A stretch of DNA of 64,000 nucleotides from contig NZ_SACQ01000002.1 in the NCBI RefSeq assembly GCF_004005935.1, positions 434,001 through 498,000 on the forward strand, given 5' to 3'. Below the pieces are notes generated by a model. That model was not told the DNA's origin, did no database searches, and saw nothing but the letters and a program-made list of their open reading frames with translations. Origin of the DNA: Neptunomonas marina (GTDB lineage Bacteria > Pseudomonadota > Gammaproteobacteria > Pseudomonadales > Balneatricaceae). Both the position numbers and the translations under genes were made by a program. This document shows positions 18,706 to 27,642 of this stretch, one piece after another (the first letter of the stretch is position 1; each line of letters opens with the position of its first letter).

Positions 18706-19319
18706 TGAGCGGACGCGCGGGTGAACAGACGATATGTCACTTGGCCTGCTGTTTTTGCTCGGTGTTCATGCCAGTGTGCCGGCAGATCTAATACGCGCAG
18801 CTCGGACTCTGTCTCTATATAGATCAAGGCGTTGTCTGCCAACAATGCTTTCGACTCCAACAACGCAACCGCTTCGCTCACCAGCCCTTTGTGAAAAGGC
18901 GGGTCCAAAAACACCACATCATAACGCACGCCCAAATCCTCGGGTTGTTGGCGTAGCCAATCTAGCGCAGACGCCTGAACAACCTCATGCTGCGGAGCCT
19001 TCAATAGCTGCAAATTGGCTTTAAGCTGCTTAATAACAGCCGGTGACTGATCGATAAACGTCACCGCCGTTGCACCACGCGAGAGGGCCTCTAACCCGAG
19101 TGCTCCACTGCCGGTGAAGAGATCTAAACAACGCGCGCCGGGCACGGCCACCTGTAGCCAATTGAAAAGCGTTTCACGGACTCGATCTGGCGTAGGGCGT
19201 AGACCCTCAACATCAGGAAAAGGCACACGGCGGCTGCGCCACTGTCCACCAATAATGCGAAGTTGCGCGGCGGACTGACTACGTGGAGAGCTGCGTTTCA
19301 CACTGTTTTTACGAGGCAT
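18702..19319 (-). CDS. rsmD: 16S rRNA (guanine966-N2)-methyltransferase RsmD
   Basis: A 205-residue methyltransferase that modifies G966 of 16S rRNA. It has the SAM-binding motif DLFTGSGALGLEALSRGA and the catalytic DPPF motif (VFLDPPF). The N-terminal RIIGGQWRSRRVPFP and LRPTPDRVRETLFNWL segments are RsmD hallmarks. The start at 19319 gives a basic leader; a longer reading from 19373 would overlap the upstream gene and adds no conserved sequence. It is 10 bp downstream of the M16-like gene, as in Pseudomonas. Confidence 0.95.
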   Translation of the reverse strand: MPRKNSVKRSSPRSQSAAQLRIIGGQWRSRRVPFPDVEGLRPTPDRVRETLFNWLQVAVPGARCLDLFTGSGALGLEALSRGATAVTFIDQSPAVIKQLKANLQLLKAPQHEVVQASALDWLRQQPEDLGVRYDVVFLDPPFHKGLVSEAVALLESKALLADNALIYIETESELRVLDLPAHWHEHRAKTAGQVTYRLFTRASAH

Positions 19320-19329
19320 AGACACTACT

Positions 19330-20487
19330 TTACTGAGGTTCAACAAGGATGCGGATGTTCTGGTTGGGATCAAGTAACCGTTGCAAGGCTTGCTGCACTT
19401 GAGCCGTATCGATGGCCGCTAGCGTATCACGAAACGCAACCGGTAGGTTGAGCGGCTGCCCATAAAACTGCGTGGCAGCGAAGCGGGCGACACGCCCTTC
19501 CAGCTCGCTGAGTTGGCGATCATTGAGCTTCGCAAGCTGGGCTTTACCCACCTCTAACTGTGATGTACTTAAGGCCTCGAAATGCTCCCAGAGCTTACGC
19601 TGTTGCTCACGGCTCAGAGAACTATCTGCGCTTAACACCAGAGCGGCAAATCCCGGCGCGCCCGGTGTTAACACCAGACGATATGTTACCGCTCCCGAAA
19701 AGAGTGTGGGCAGTTCTTGCTGCAGATAGCGCAGCGCCAGCGGCCATACCAGTGGCGGGGCAGTGGCGCTGTGAATATCGGCAGCTAATAGCGTCAGCGC
19801 TTTACGGTCGCGGTGTTGTAACACAACTTGGGTAGCCGCCGTTGTAGCGTGGCGTGATTCACCATAGATAGGTGAGCTATCAAAACGTTGCTGCAACCTT
19901 TTTAGAAGTGTCTGGTCTTGCTGCTGAGCCACCACGAGAACGGTCGGGCGATAGTTGAACAACTGAACGCTGTCGGTGATCGCGGGGCCACTATTCGCGA
20001 GTTGTAACTTCAGGTTATAAAGCGCAAATGCCTCACTGGCCTGTGTTTCTAGGTATTGAGTCGCTTGCGCTCTGCTCAGTGCATCAGGCAGGGCCCGCGT
20101 GACACTCTCAGCGAGGCGTTGCAGCTGCGTATCCAATTGATCGATATCTTGCACGGCTATCGAGAGCTGCAGACGATCCGCAAATAACTGGCCTTGCAAC
20201 TGGTCAGCGCGTTGCAACACCTGCGTCAATGCATCACGCAGGGCACGCTGGCGCAGCTGTGCCGTAGGGTTATAGGCAGGAGGCAGTGCATAGGTCAGAT
20301 ATATCCGTGCCTGGGTCGCTTGCTCATCCTCTAAACTCGCTAGCCATGGCTGCTCCTGAAACGGCTCAGGACTTGCGATGCGGTTCTGCTGATTGAGCGC
20401 CGAAAGCAGCACAATGGCGACCGCAACAAGCCACAACAAGATCTTTAGATAGGTTCGGTTAAACAACGGCTTATATTCTGACTCCAT
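19330..20487 (-). CDS. Membrane-anchored M16-like protein, apparently non-catalytic
   Basis: A 385-residue protein with an N-terminal membrane anchor (about residues 12-31) and an M16-peptidase-like body. The position between rsmD and ftsE is where Pseudomonas carries two M16 zinc-protease genes. Here I find no HxxEH zinc site, so it is probably an inactive M16 relative, or a fold only distantly related. Many Gln and Leu residues and a strongly helical composition are visible. Its start is 74 bp from the divergent ftsE start. The family call relies partly on context. Confidence 0.65.
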   Translation of the reverse strand: MESEYKPLFNRTYLKILLWLVAVAIVLLSALNQQNRIASPEPFQEQPWLASLEDEQATQARIYLTYALPPAYNPTAQLRQRALRDALTQVLQRADQLQGQLFADRLQLSIAVQDIDQLDTQLQRLAESVTRALPDALSRAQATQYLETQASEAFALYNLKLQLANSGPAITDSVQLFNYRPTVLVVAQQQDQTLLKRLQQRFDSSPIYGESRHATTAATQVVLQHRDRKALTLLAADIHSATAPPLVWPLALRYLQQELPTLFSGAVTYRLVLTPGAPGFAALVLSADSSLSREQQRKLWEHFEALSTSQLEVGKAQLAKLNDRQLSELEGRVARFAATQFYGQPLNLPVAFRDTLAAIDTAQVQQALQRLLDPNQNIRILVEPQ

Positions 20488-20561
20488 AAGGCACCAAGGA
20501 TCGCAGATTGATAACGCTATGATAAGATATCGCGCACATTCGAAGATAGAGTCGACCGACC

Positions 20562-21221
20562 ATGATTCAGTTTAATCATGTGAGCAAGCGTTATGCTCAG
20601 GGGCATGATGCCCTGAAAGATGTGAACTTCACACTCGCCACGGGGGAGATGGCCTTTTTAACGGGCCACTCAGGTGCGGGCAAAAGTACCTTGCTAAAGC
20701 TGATCATGCTGATGGAACGCCCCTCTGCAGGCCAAATTCAGGTGGGAGAGCAACAGCTCAACGCGTTGGGCCGCCGTGATATACCGTATCTGCGCCGCTC
20801 AATCGGCGTGGTCTTCCAAAATCACCAGCTACTCTTTGACCGGTCGGTCTTCGACAACATTTTGCTACCGCTTCAAATCAGTGGCTTTGCGCCCGACGAT
20901 GCAGCACGGCGGGTGCGGGCAGCACTTGATAAAGTTGGGCTGCTAACAAAAGAGAAGATGAGCCCACTGGCGCTCTCGAGTGGTGAGCAGCAACGCATTG
21001 GTATCGCACGGGCGATTGTCCACAAGCCGAAGATTTTGCTCGCCGATGAGCCAACCGGTAACCTCGATCCCCAGTTATCCGCAGAGATCATGCAGCTATT
21101 TACCCAATTTAATCGCGTCGGCACCACCGTACTGATCGCCAGCCATGATATTGCACTGATTCGCAGCATGGGCCGACGTGTTCTCACCCTCCAATCAGGC
21201 AGGCTTCTCAGCGATGGATAA
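20562..21221 (+). CDS. ftsE: Cell-division ATP-binding protein FtsE
   Basis: A 219-residue ABC ATPase that works with FtsX to activate peptidoglycan hydrolases at the septum. Walker A is GHSGAGKS (35-42), the signature is SSGEQQR, and Walker B is ILLADEPTGNLD. Its stop overlaps ftsX by eight bases. In most relatives ftsY precedes ftsE; here the upstream neighbour is the divergent M16-like gene and no ftsY is present. Confidence 0.97.
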   Translation: MIQFNHVSKRYAQGHDALKDVNFTLATGEMAFLTGHSGAGKSTLLKLIMLMERPSAGQIQVGEQQLNALGRRDIPYLRRSIGVVFQNHQLLFDRSVFDNILLPLQISGFAPDDAARRVRAALDKVGLLTKEKMSPLALSSGEQQRIGIARAIVHKPKILLADEPTGNLDPQLSAEIMQLFTQFNRVGTTVLIASHDIALIRSMGRRVLTLQSGRLLSDG

Positions 21222-22230
21222 AAAACGTGGCGCGGTTCGCGTCCAACCTACCCCAAAACCGGTGGCTGAGCCTAAAGGTCCGCGCGGTGCAGAACATCAT
21301 CATATCGACCGAAAAGGGCATAGCGATAATTGGCGACGCCACCATGTGGATGTATGCAAAAGCGCACTGCGAAAATTGCTGACAACACCGGTGGCATCCG
21401 CAATGACCATCGCCGTACTCGCGATCGCACTGACGCTGCCGGGCTTTTTGTTCTCTGCACTCGATAATATGCGTACCATCGCCACCGGCTGGGAAGGGGA
21501 AACCCGCATTTCACTCTATCTACAACCAAGCCTTAGCGATGCCGACGCCGACCGCTTCGGGCGCCAACTCATGTTGCGCGATGATATCGCCGCCATAGAT
21601 ATGATCAGCCGTGAGCAAGGCTTACGTGAGTTTGCACGTATCTCGGGGTTTAGCGATGTGCTCGACACCCTCAGTGACAACCCACTGCCTGCCGTGGTGG
21701 TATTGATGCCCACCGCAACCAGCACCAAAGATCTCGGCCTTTTGCGGGCATCCTTTGAAGCATTGCCCGAAGTGGACGAAGCGGTGCTCGATATGGAATG
21801 GCTGCAACGCTTACAAGCGATTATGGGGCTGGCATCGCGTGCCGTTTACGTGCTCGGAGTTCTGCTCGGTTTGACGGTATTACTGGTCATTGGCAACACC
21901 ATTCGCGTCGCGATTGAGAGCCGCCGCGATGAGATTGTTGTCAGTAAACTGGTGGGGGCGACCGATGCGTGGGTACGCCGTCCATTTCTTTACACCGGCT
22001 TCTGGTATGGGCTTATCGCAGCTCTGGTGGCTTGGGTTAGCATACAAGCCGCTTGGCTTATGTTGGAGCAACCCGTTGAGCAGCTAGCACAGCTGTATCG
22101 CAGCCATTATCAGTTACAGGGCTTGGGGTTAATGGGTAGCTTATGGCTATTTATCTGCAGCGTATTACTGGGTTGGGCAGGCGCAGGACTGGCCGTGCAC
22201 CGTCATCTACGTGACATAGAGCCGCAGTAG
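21214..22230 (+). CDS. ftsX: Cell-division ABC transporter permease FtsX
   Basis: A 338-residue four-helix membrane protein. A basic cytosolic tail of about 60 residues precedes TM1 (about 68-90). The extracytoplasmic loop (about 95-205, with SREQGLREFARISGF) carries the hydrolase-activating region. TM2-TM4 follow with the conserved NTIRVAIESRRDEIVVSKLVGATDAWVRRPFLYTG block. The start at 21214 overlaps the ftsE stop; an earlier in-frame ATG at 21178 lies deeper inside ftsE. Confidence 0.96.
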   Translation: MDKKRGAVRVQPTPKPVAEPKGPRGAEHHHIDRKGHSDNWRRHHVDVCKSALRKLLTTPVASAMTIAVLAIALTLPGFLFSALDNMRTIATGWEGETRISLYLQPSLSDADADRFGRQLMLRDDIAAIDMISREQGLREFARISGFSDVLDTLSDNPLPAVVVLMPTATSTKDLGLLRASFEALPEVDEAVLDMEWLQRLQAIMGLASRAVYVLGVLLGLTVLLVIGNTIRVAIESRRDEIVVSKLVGATDAWVRRPFLYTGFWYGLIAALVAWVSIQAAWLMLEQPVEQLAQLYRSHYQLQGLGLMGSLWLFICSVLLGWAGAGLAVHRHLRDIEPQ

Positions 22231-22321
22231 ACTGTGCCTTTGAGCGCAACACTCTGATGCGCGAGACATCTTGATATTTGATAACGGCAACGCTATCTTT
22301 TAGCGTCCGTTTTTTGGATTT

Positions 22322-22371
22322 ACACGCCACAAGCCCCTAAAACAGGGAACTTTTAAGGCGTGTCGATGTCA
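22322..22371 (+). promoter_or_regulatory. Sigma-E type promoter and nested inverted repeat before rpoH
   Basis: GGAACTT (22346-22352) and GTCA (22368-22371) are 15 bp apart, a close match to the sigma-E/AlgU promoter consensus, and would start transcription about 30 bases before rpoH. The same stretch holds ACACGCC (22322-22328) paired with GGCGTGT (22357-22363) around an inner CCCT/AGGG pair. E. coli and Pseudomonas rpoH also have sigma-E type promoters. Confidence 0.65.
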
Positions 22372-22408
22372 CAAGCATCACTGAATAACACCAAGAGGTT
22401 TAGATTTA

Positions 22409-23281
22409 ATGGGCAAAAGCTTGCAACTCATCGAACACATCTCTCCAGGTCAAAATCTGGAAGCATATGTGCAGACGATCAGTACGATTCCGGTACTGAG
22501 CGCCGAAGAGGAGCGTTCTCTGGCTGAGCGTCTGTTTTATCAAAATGATCTGGAAGCTGCGCGTCAGCTAGTCTTGTCGCATCTGCGCTTTGTTGTGCAC
22601 ATCGCTCGCAGCTACTCCGGATACGGTTTGCCACTCGGCGATCTTGTCCAGGAAGGCAATGTGGGCCTGATGAAAGCGGTTAAACGCTTCGACCCAACGA
22701 TGGGTGTCCGCTTGGTCTCGTTCGCTGTGCACTGGATTAAAGCTGAGATGCACGAGTTTATTCTGCGTAACTGGCGTATCGTTAAGGTCGCTACCACAAA
22801 AGCACAACGTAAGTTGTTCTTTAACCTGCGCTCACAAAAGAAAGCGCTCGGCTGGATGAATAACGACGAAGTTGCGGCCATTGCGGAAGACTTAGGCGTT
22901 GAAGAGAAAGTCGTTCGCCAGATGGAAGGCCGTATGGCGTCTGTCGATACCGCCTTTGATGCAACGGCCAGCGATGATGACGAATCCAGCAGCTATCTAG
23001 CGCCATCACAATTTTTAGAAGATCATTCAGCGGACCCAGCTGCACAACTTGAAGAAGCTAACTGGGAAGCTGACTCCCAAGCGCGCTTGATGGGCGCCAT
23101 GGAGTCGCTGGATGATCGCAGCCGCGATATCTTGGCACAGCGTTGGTTGATGGAAGAGAAAGCAACACTGCATGAGCTCGCTGCAAAATATAGCGTCTCA
23201 GCTGAACGCATTCGCCAACTTGAAAAAAACGCCATGAAGAAGCTCAAGCAAGCCATCGGTACCGAGCTCGTCCCGGTGTAA
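22409..23281 (+). CDS. rpoH: Heat-shock sigma factor RpoH (sigma-32)
   Basis: A 290-residue sigma factor. Region 2 contains [20 protein letters not shown] and [15 protein letters not shown], the RpoH box QRKLFFNLR follows (about residues 132-140), and region 4 ends with the [29 protein letters not shown]. An AAGAGG site precedes the ATG. It follows ftsX after 178 bp that hold a sigma-E type promoter, and ends at a strong intrinsic terminator. It directs heat-shock gene transcription. Confidence 0.98.
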   Translation: MGKSLQLIEHISPGQNLEAYVQTISTIPVLSAEEERSLAERLFYQNDLEAARQLVLSHLRFVVHIARSYSGYGLPLGDLVQEGNVGLMKAVKRFDPTMGVRLVSFAVHWIKAEMHEFILRNWRIVKVATTKAQRKLFFNLRSQKKALGWMNNDEVAAIAEDLGVEEKVVRQMEGRMASVDTAFDATASDDDESSSYLAPSQFLEDHSADPAAQLEEANWEADSQARLMGAMESLDDRSRDILAQRWLMEEKATLHELAAKYSVSAERIRQLEKNAMKKLKQAIGTELVPV

Positions 23282-23294
23282 ATGCACGATTTTT

Positions 23295-23325
23295 AAAAAA
23301 CCGCCGACTTCGGCGGTTTTTTTTT
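23295..23325 (+). terminator. Intrinsic terminator after rpoH
   Basis: A CCGCCG-ACTT-CGGCGG stem-loop is followed by nine T residues. A run of A residues on the other side would let it work on the minus strand too. It ends the ftsE-ftsX-rpoH unit. Confidence 0.92.
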
Positions 23326-23388
23326 GCCTGCCTCAAATCTGCCGGTATTCGATGATATACTGCGGCCCTGTGTATTGAGAGTCGCTAT

Positions 23389-23781
23389 ATGCCAGCCAAT
23401 ATCTATGCCGCCTGTGCTGCTATCTCCGCTGCAATCGCCGTATCGATGGGTGCCTTCGCCGCCCACGGTCTGAAGTCAATCCTATCGGCTTACCAGCTCG
23501 ATATTATCGATACCGGGGTCCAGTACCAGTTTTATCATGCACTCGCTTTGTTAGTGGTCGCTTGGATGCATCAACAACGTCCTGCGCGTCTCCTTAAACT
23601 CAGCGCTGGTGCCTTTCTTGTAGGTACTCTCTGCTTTTCGGGAAGCCTCTACCTGCTCGCCTTGACCGGTATACGCGGGCTTGGTGTTATCACACCGATT
23701 GGCGGCGTAGCTTTTATTATTGGCTGGTTCATGGTTGCGACTCATTGTTGGCAAAACAAAGGTAATACAGATGCAAGTTGA
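23389..23781 (+). CDS. DUF423 (YgdD-type) small membrane protein
   Basis: A 130-residue protein with four hydrophobic segments. The N-terminal SMGAFAAHGLKSIL and the central QYQFYHALALL segments are diagnostic of DUF423, a family of unknown function. The last 11 bases overlap thiS. The rpoH, DUF423, thiS, thiG, trmB order is shared with Pseudomonas-like genomes. Confidence 0.9.
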   Translation: MPANIYAACAAISAAIAVSMGAFAAHGLKSILSAYQLDIIDTGVQYQFYHALALLVVAWMHQQRPARLLKLSAGAFLVGTLCFSGSLYLLALTGIRGLGVITPIGGVAFIIGWFMVATHCWQNKGNTDAS

Positions 23782-23971
23782 ACTAAACGGGGCACCCACT
23801 GAGCTGCCTGATAACGCGTCCCTGACCGACCTAATCAACCAAATGGACCTTGCCGGTAAGCGTATCGCTATCGAGGTGAATGAGGAGATCATTCCTCGTA
23901 GCCAGCATACGAGCTACATGCTCACCGCTGGCGATAAAGTTGAAGTCGTTCATGCCATCGGCGGCGGCTAA
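23771..23971 (+). CDS. thiS: Sulfur carrier protein ThiS
   Basis: A 66-residue ubiquitin-like protein. The C-terminus ends GGG, the tail that is adenylated and thiocarboxylated to donate sulfur for the thiamin thiazole ring. The beta-grasp core MQVELNGAPTELPDNASLTDLI matches. The ATG at 23771 lies inside the end of the DUF423 gene; the longer frame from 23720 adds unrelated residues. ThiG follows 48 bp later. Confidence 0.95.
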   Translation: MQVELNGAPTELPDNASLTDLINQMDLAGKRIAIEVNEEIIPRSQHTSYMLTAGDKVEVVHAIGGG

Positions 23972-24019
23972 GCCGCACGCTGTTTCGCGTTACAAATTTC
24001 TATCAAAAGGATACCCAGA

Positions 24020-24805
24020 ATGAGTAAAGATGACGCATTAGTAATTGCTGGCCAAACATTCCAATCTCGCCTTCTGGTAGGGACAGGAAAATACAAGGAT
24101 CTTGATGAGACCCGTGAAGCCATTGAAGCGAGCGGCGCCGAGATCGTGACAGTGGCGGTTCGCCGCACCAACATCGGCCAAAATGCCGATGAGCCTAACT
24201 TGCTGGATGTCATCTCGCCAGACAAGTACACCATCTTGCCAAACACAGCAGGCTGCTACACTGCGGCTGACGCGGTACGCACCTGCCGACTGGCACGTGA
24301 ACTACTCGATGGCCACGACCTCGTGAAACTGGAAGTCCTAGGCGATCAAAAAACGCTATACCCAAACATCGTTGAAACCCTACAAGCGGCTGAAACTCTG
24401 GTTAAAGATGGCTTTAAGGTGATGGTTTACACCAACGATGACCCAATCGTCGCGAAGCAGCTCGAAGAGATGGGCTGTGTTGCCGTCATGCCGCTAGGCT
24501 CCTTGATTGGCTCAGGACTTGGCATTCTCAACCCCCACAACATCCAGATCATCATGGAAGCGGCTAACGTACCTATCATTGTCGATGCCGGCGTGGGTAC
24601 CGCGTCCGATGCTGCTGTTGCGATGGAAATGGGCTGCGAAGGCGTGTTGATGAATACTGCTATTGCTGCTGCACGGAATCCTGTTTTGATGGCATCAGCG
24701 ATGCGTAAAGCGATCGAAGCAGGCCGCGAAGCTCATCTAGCCGGCCGTATGCCACGTAAGAAATACGCCAGCGCCTCTTCACCATTAGAAGGCGTTATTG
24801 GTTAA
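24020..24805 (+). CDS. thiG: Thiazole synthase ThiG
   Basis: A 261-residue (beta/alpha)8 enzyme that condenses 1-deoxy-xylulose 5-phosphate, dehydroglycine and ThiS-thiocarboxylate into the thiazole moiety of thiamin. The Schiff-base lysine lies in LVKLEVLGD (K103). Phosphate-binding GSGLGI and [11 protein letters not shown] loops are present. AAAGGA precedes the ATG. It forms an operon with thiS and trmB. Confidence 0.97.
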   Translation: MSKDDALVIAGQTFQSRLLVGTGKYKDLDETREAIEASGAEIVTVAVRRTNIGQNADEPNLLDVISPDKYTILPNTAGCYTAADAVRTCRLARELLDGHDLVKLEVLGDQKTLYPNIVETLQAAETLVKDGFKVMVYTNDDPIVAKQLEEMGCVAVMPLGSLIGSGLGILNPHNIQIIMEAANVPIIVDAGVGTASDAAVAMEMGCEGVLMNTAIAAARNPVLMASAMRKAIEAGREAHLAGRMPRKKYASASSPLEGVIG

Positions 24806-24826
24806 CCAACCGAATAAGATATCTGC

Positions 24827-25531
24827 ATGACCGAAGAAAACACCGAAGATCAAAAATATATGCGTAAAGTGCGCAGCTTTGTGCTGCGTGCTGGCCGTAT
24901 GACCGAAGGCCAACAGAAGGCGATGGACGAGGTTTGGCCGCGTATGGGGCTCACTCTCGAACACGGCCTGCTCGACCTAAACGACGTGTTTGGTCGTGAG
25001 GCACCTGTCGTTCTGGAGATCGGCTTTGGCATGGGTGACTCGCTCATCGAAATGGCGAAGAACCAGCCCGAAAAAAACTACATCGGCATTGAAGTGCACC
25101 GCCCCGGTGTAGGCCGGTTGCTGAGTAACGCCGATAAAGAGGGTTTGGATAACATCCGCGTGTTCTGTGAAGACGCTATCGAGGTGCTCGCGCAATCGAT
25201 TCCAGATGAGAGCCTCGATTGCATCCAGCTCTTTTTCCCCGATCCATGGCATAAGAAACGCCATCACAAGCGCCGTATTGTGCAGCCAGAACTGGCAGAG
25301 AGCTTACGCAAAAAGCTAAAGGTTGGTGGTGTTTTCCATATGGCAACTGATTGGGAAAACTATGCTGAGCACATGATGGAAGTGATGAGCGCAGCACCTG
25401 GCTATAAGAACGTAGCGGGGGAGGGGGCTTTTTCACCACAGCCGCAATGGCGCCCAGTAACGAAATTCCAGCGCCGTGGCGAAAAGCTCGGACACGGAGT
25501 TTGGGACTTAATGTTCGAACGCACCCAATAG
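24827..25531 (+). CDS. trmB: tRNA (guanine46-N7)-methyltransferase TrmB
   Basis: A 234-residue SAM enzyme that methylates G46 in the tRNA variable loop. The SAM motif is [15 protein letters not shown], and the catalytic block is [19 protein letters not shown]. The C-terminal [17 protein letters not shown] is the usual end. It is the last gene before a strong terminator. Confidence 0.97.
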   Translation: MTEENTEDQKYMRKVRSFVLRAGRMTEGQQKAMDEVWPRMGLTLEHGLLDLNDVFGREAPVVLEIGFGMGDSLIEMAKNQPEKNYIGIEVHRPGVGRLLSNADKEGLDNIRVFCEDAIEVLAQSIPDESLDCIQLFFPDPWHKKRHHKRRIVQPELAESLRKKLKVGGVFHMATDWENYAEHMMEVMSAAPGYKNVAGEGAFSPQPQWRPVTKFQRRGEKLGHGVWDLMFERTQ

Positions 25532-25541
25532 TTAATTGAAT

Positions 25542-25569
25542 AACGGCTGGCATTGACCAGCCGTTTTTT
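25542..25569 (+). terminator. Intrinsic terminator after trmB
   Basis: A nine-base stem AACGGCTGG / CCAGCCGTT with a six-base loop is followed by a T tract, 10 bases past the trmB stop. Confidence 0.9.
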
Positions 25570-25926
25570 ATTCCGCCACGACCAACCCTCAGCTCCGCCT
25601 CTCACATCCCTTTTCACTCAAATCTGTATGATTCTTCTGTGCATAACTTACTGGATAGAAATATTCAGTAGGCGTGCGTTAAAGGCCAATTATTTGTACA
25701 CACCAACCATATAGGACAGTCGTGTTGATAAAGATATTCACATATTCTGTTGATATCTTTGTGATACTTACAAGGTTAACTCCCATCCACAGTTATAAAC
25801 AAGACCAGAAAAGTTACGCACAACTGTTTATAAAATATTAAAATAATTTATAAACAATAACTTATATTTTAATATGCTTGGTAAAACTCAGGATAACTTA
25901 CAGCTAAGAACCTATCACTAAACTGC
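25570..25926. other. AT-rich spacer with DnaA-box-like 9-mers
   Basis: There is no gene in this stretch. It is unusually AT-rich for the window, especially 25785-25880. One 9-mer matches TTATNCACA perfectly (minus strand, 25638-25646). Four others differ by one base: 25694-25702, 25793-25801, 25814-25822 and 25848-25856. It separates the trmB terminator from the 3' end of the minus-strand calcium-loop protein gene. Confidence 0.5.
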
Positions 25927-27447
25927 TTATAATCTGTCCAATGCCTGATCGGTCTCTGCCTCCAACTGCTCGCGCTGAGTTTTCAGTGTTTCAATGATTG
26001 CTCTCAAGAAACTATAACTGTCTTGATCTGCTTGTGGATTAAATTCGCTCTCTGTTTGTTCACGTAATCTTGTTAACACATCTAAACGCTCAGAATCGAT
26101 AAAGAAAAAGCGCTCCTCCTCCGCCTCTTCATTACCGGACTCGCTACGTTGCACACTATTTGATGTTATCCGTTCAGTGACTTCAGTGCGCTGCTCACGT
26201 ATTTCGCGCCGTGCCGGTGGCAAACGATCATCTGCAGGTAACATAAGTTCAATAAAGCTCGGTAGCCGATCAGCTTCTGCGAGTGCAGGCCCCTCAATGC
26301 GCTGATCAAGTTCTCGATTTAACACTGCATTTTTGGGTGCCGCTTGCGCTTCATGGATGGCTAAATCCAGCTCTTGGATGCTGCCAACCGCACCATCCTC
26401 CATGAGGAAAACCCCACTGCGTTTAACTTGGCCCAGCAGATTGTTCTGATCATCCGTCAGATCAAAAGTGGATGCGGTTGAGCCAAGATAGATCGCGCCA
26501 ACGCCAGCCTCTTTTAACCCCACCAACTGATCGTTACCCTCTGCGTCGCGCGTCCAAATCTTTAACTCTGCGAAAATAGGGTCGTTTTCATCGATCCAAC
26601 GATTGTTGTCGCTATCAAACCGCGCAAGGTCTGAAAAGCCATCAGTTCCCTGTGTACCAAAAAGCTCGGATCCATCGTTGATTTGACCATCTTGATTGCT
26701 ATCCAGGGCAAGGAAGCCACTGCCTGATCCGACAAAAGAGATCTCCTCCTCAACACCATCAGCATCCAGATCAAACGCAAAACTACTATGCGTTAATCCA
26801 GCCACGCCGCCTTGCAAATTAATCACCAGAGGGTCGATCAGCCGACGGGCATCCCGTGTTTCCACCAAACGCTCTTCAAGATCGAAGCTACGCTCCATCT
26901 CTAAATCGAGCGCGAAGGTAATTTCTCGTCCATCTGCGGTGGTGATTTGGCCCTGTGCAGCAACATTTAAGTACTCATGTTCATGATAGATGTGGATATC
27001 TTCTACCTGTACTCGTGCGGGCTGGGTTTGACGTCGTTCCCAGCGCTGTAGCTCGGTTAAGGTACCGGATTCATCTACATTCAGTTCAAGCGCTTGGAGG
27101 TTTTCATAGGTTTGCGCACCAACCAACGGCCGTGCGTTTTCCTGTAAAGGGAGGAAGCCGTTAGGCTGCTCGGTATTGATAGTCACGTCACGGCCAATCA
27201 CCGTGGAGACAAGCGAAGCGGTGTTCACGGCTTGCTGATGCCGGTCTAGCTTACCCTGCGTGACGACATCGCTCGTTGCGTTAACAGCCGTTGTTTTCGC
27301 AGCGCTCATCCTCGCATCGTAGTCTAGTTGACGGCCGACACCGCTATTCGGACCAGCGCCCACCTCTTTCGATATACCCAGCTGTGCTTGCGTCACGTAC
27401 TTATCGTGCTGGCTGGCAAAACCCAGCTGCGATGCAGCAATTTTCAT
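25927..27447 (-). CDS. Protein with EF-hand/dockerin-like calcium loops, function unknown
   Basis: A 506-residue acidic protein with no signal peptide or membrane segment. The centre holds three Asp-rich loops: DLDADGVEEE (226-235), DSNQDGQINDGSE (249-261) and DSDNNRWIDEND (278-289). Spacing and residues resemble the calcium loops of EF-hand, dockerin and VCBS/RTX-type proteins. The N-terminal 100 residues are polar and low in motifs; the C-terminal 130 are highly charged and helical. The ATG at 27447 has CGGAGG upstream and is preferred over 27492. It stands alone between an AT-rich spacer and the spy-like gene. I cannot assign a role; calcium-binding is inference from the loops. Confidence 0.75.
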   Translation of the reverse strand: MKIAASQLGFASQHDKYVTQAQLGISKEVGAGPNSGVGRQLDYDARMSAAKTTAVNATSDVVTQGKLDRHQQAVNTASLVSTVIGRDVTINTEQPNGFLPLQENARPLVGAQTYENLQALELNVDESGTLTELQRWERRQTQPARVQVEDIHIYHEHEYLNVAAQGQITTADGREITFALDLEMERSFDLEERLVETRDARRLIDPLVINLQGGVAGLTHSSFAFDLDADGVEEEISFVGSGSGFLALDSNQDGQINDGSELFGTQGTDGFSDLARFDSDNNRWIDENDPIFAELKIWTRDAEGNDQLVGLKEAGVGAIYLGSTASTFDLTDDQNNLLGQVKRSGVFLMEDGAVGSIQELDLAIHEAQAAPKNAVLNRELDQRIEGPALAEADRLPSFIELMLPADDRLPPARREIREQRTEVTERITSNSVQRSESGNEEAEEERFFFIDSERLDVLTRLREQTESEFNPQADQDSYSFLRAIIETLKTQREQLEAETDQALDRL

Positions 27448-27574
27448 AGTGCCTCCGTGCCCCTGCTTTGCAGCAGGTGGAAATGTGATCATTTAATAGT
27501 CAGATTATCGGCATCAGGCGACACTTTTTTAGCACAATCCTTGCGGTGTCGTTCGGTTGAAGCAGGCTATAAAC

Positions 27575-27602
27575 AAAAAAAGGCCATAGCAGAACTATGG
27601 CC
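27575..27602 (-). terminator. Intrinsic terminator of the Spy-like gene
   Basis: On the minus strand, GGCCATAG / CTATGGCC with a five-base loop is followed by seven T residues. It lies 40 bases beyond the stop codon of the Spy-like gene and upstream of the calcium-loop gene. Confidence 0.88.
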
Positions 27603-27642
27603 AAACTGATGTGATTTAAGGAACTTACTTTAAAGCAATCGC

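Noticed and set aside
25570-25926. The AT-rich spacer as the chromosome origin itself
   Set aside because: Genes on the left are transcribed towards it and no origin-marker genes (dnaA, gidA, rpmH) are adjacent, so only the weaker DnaA-box observation is kept.
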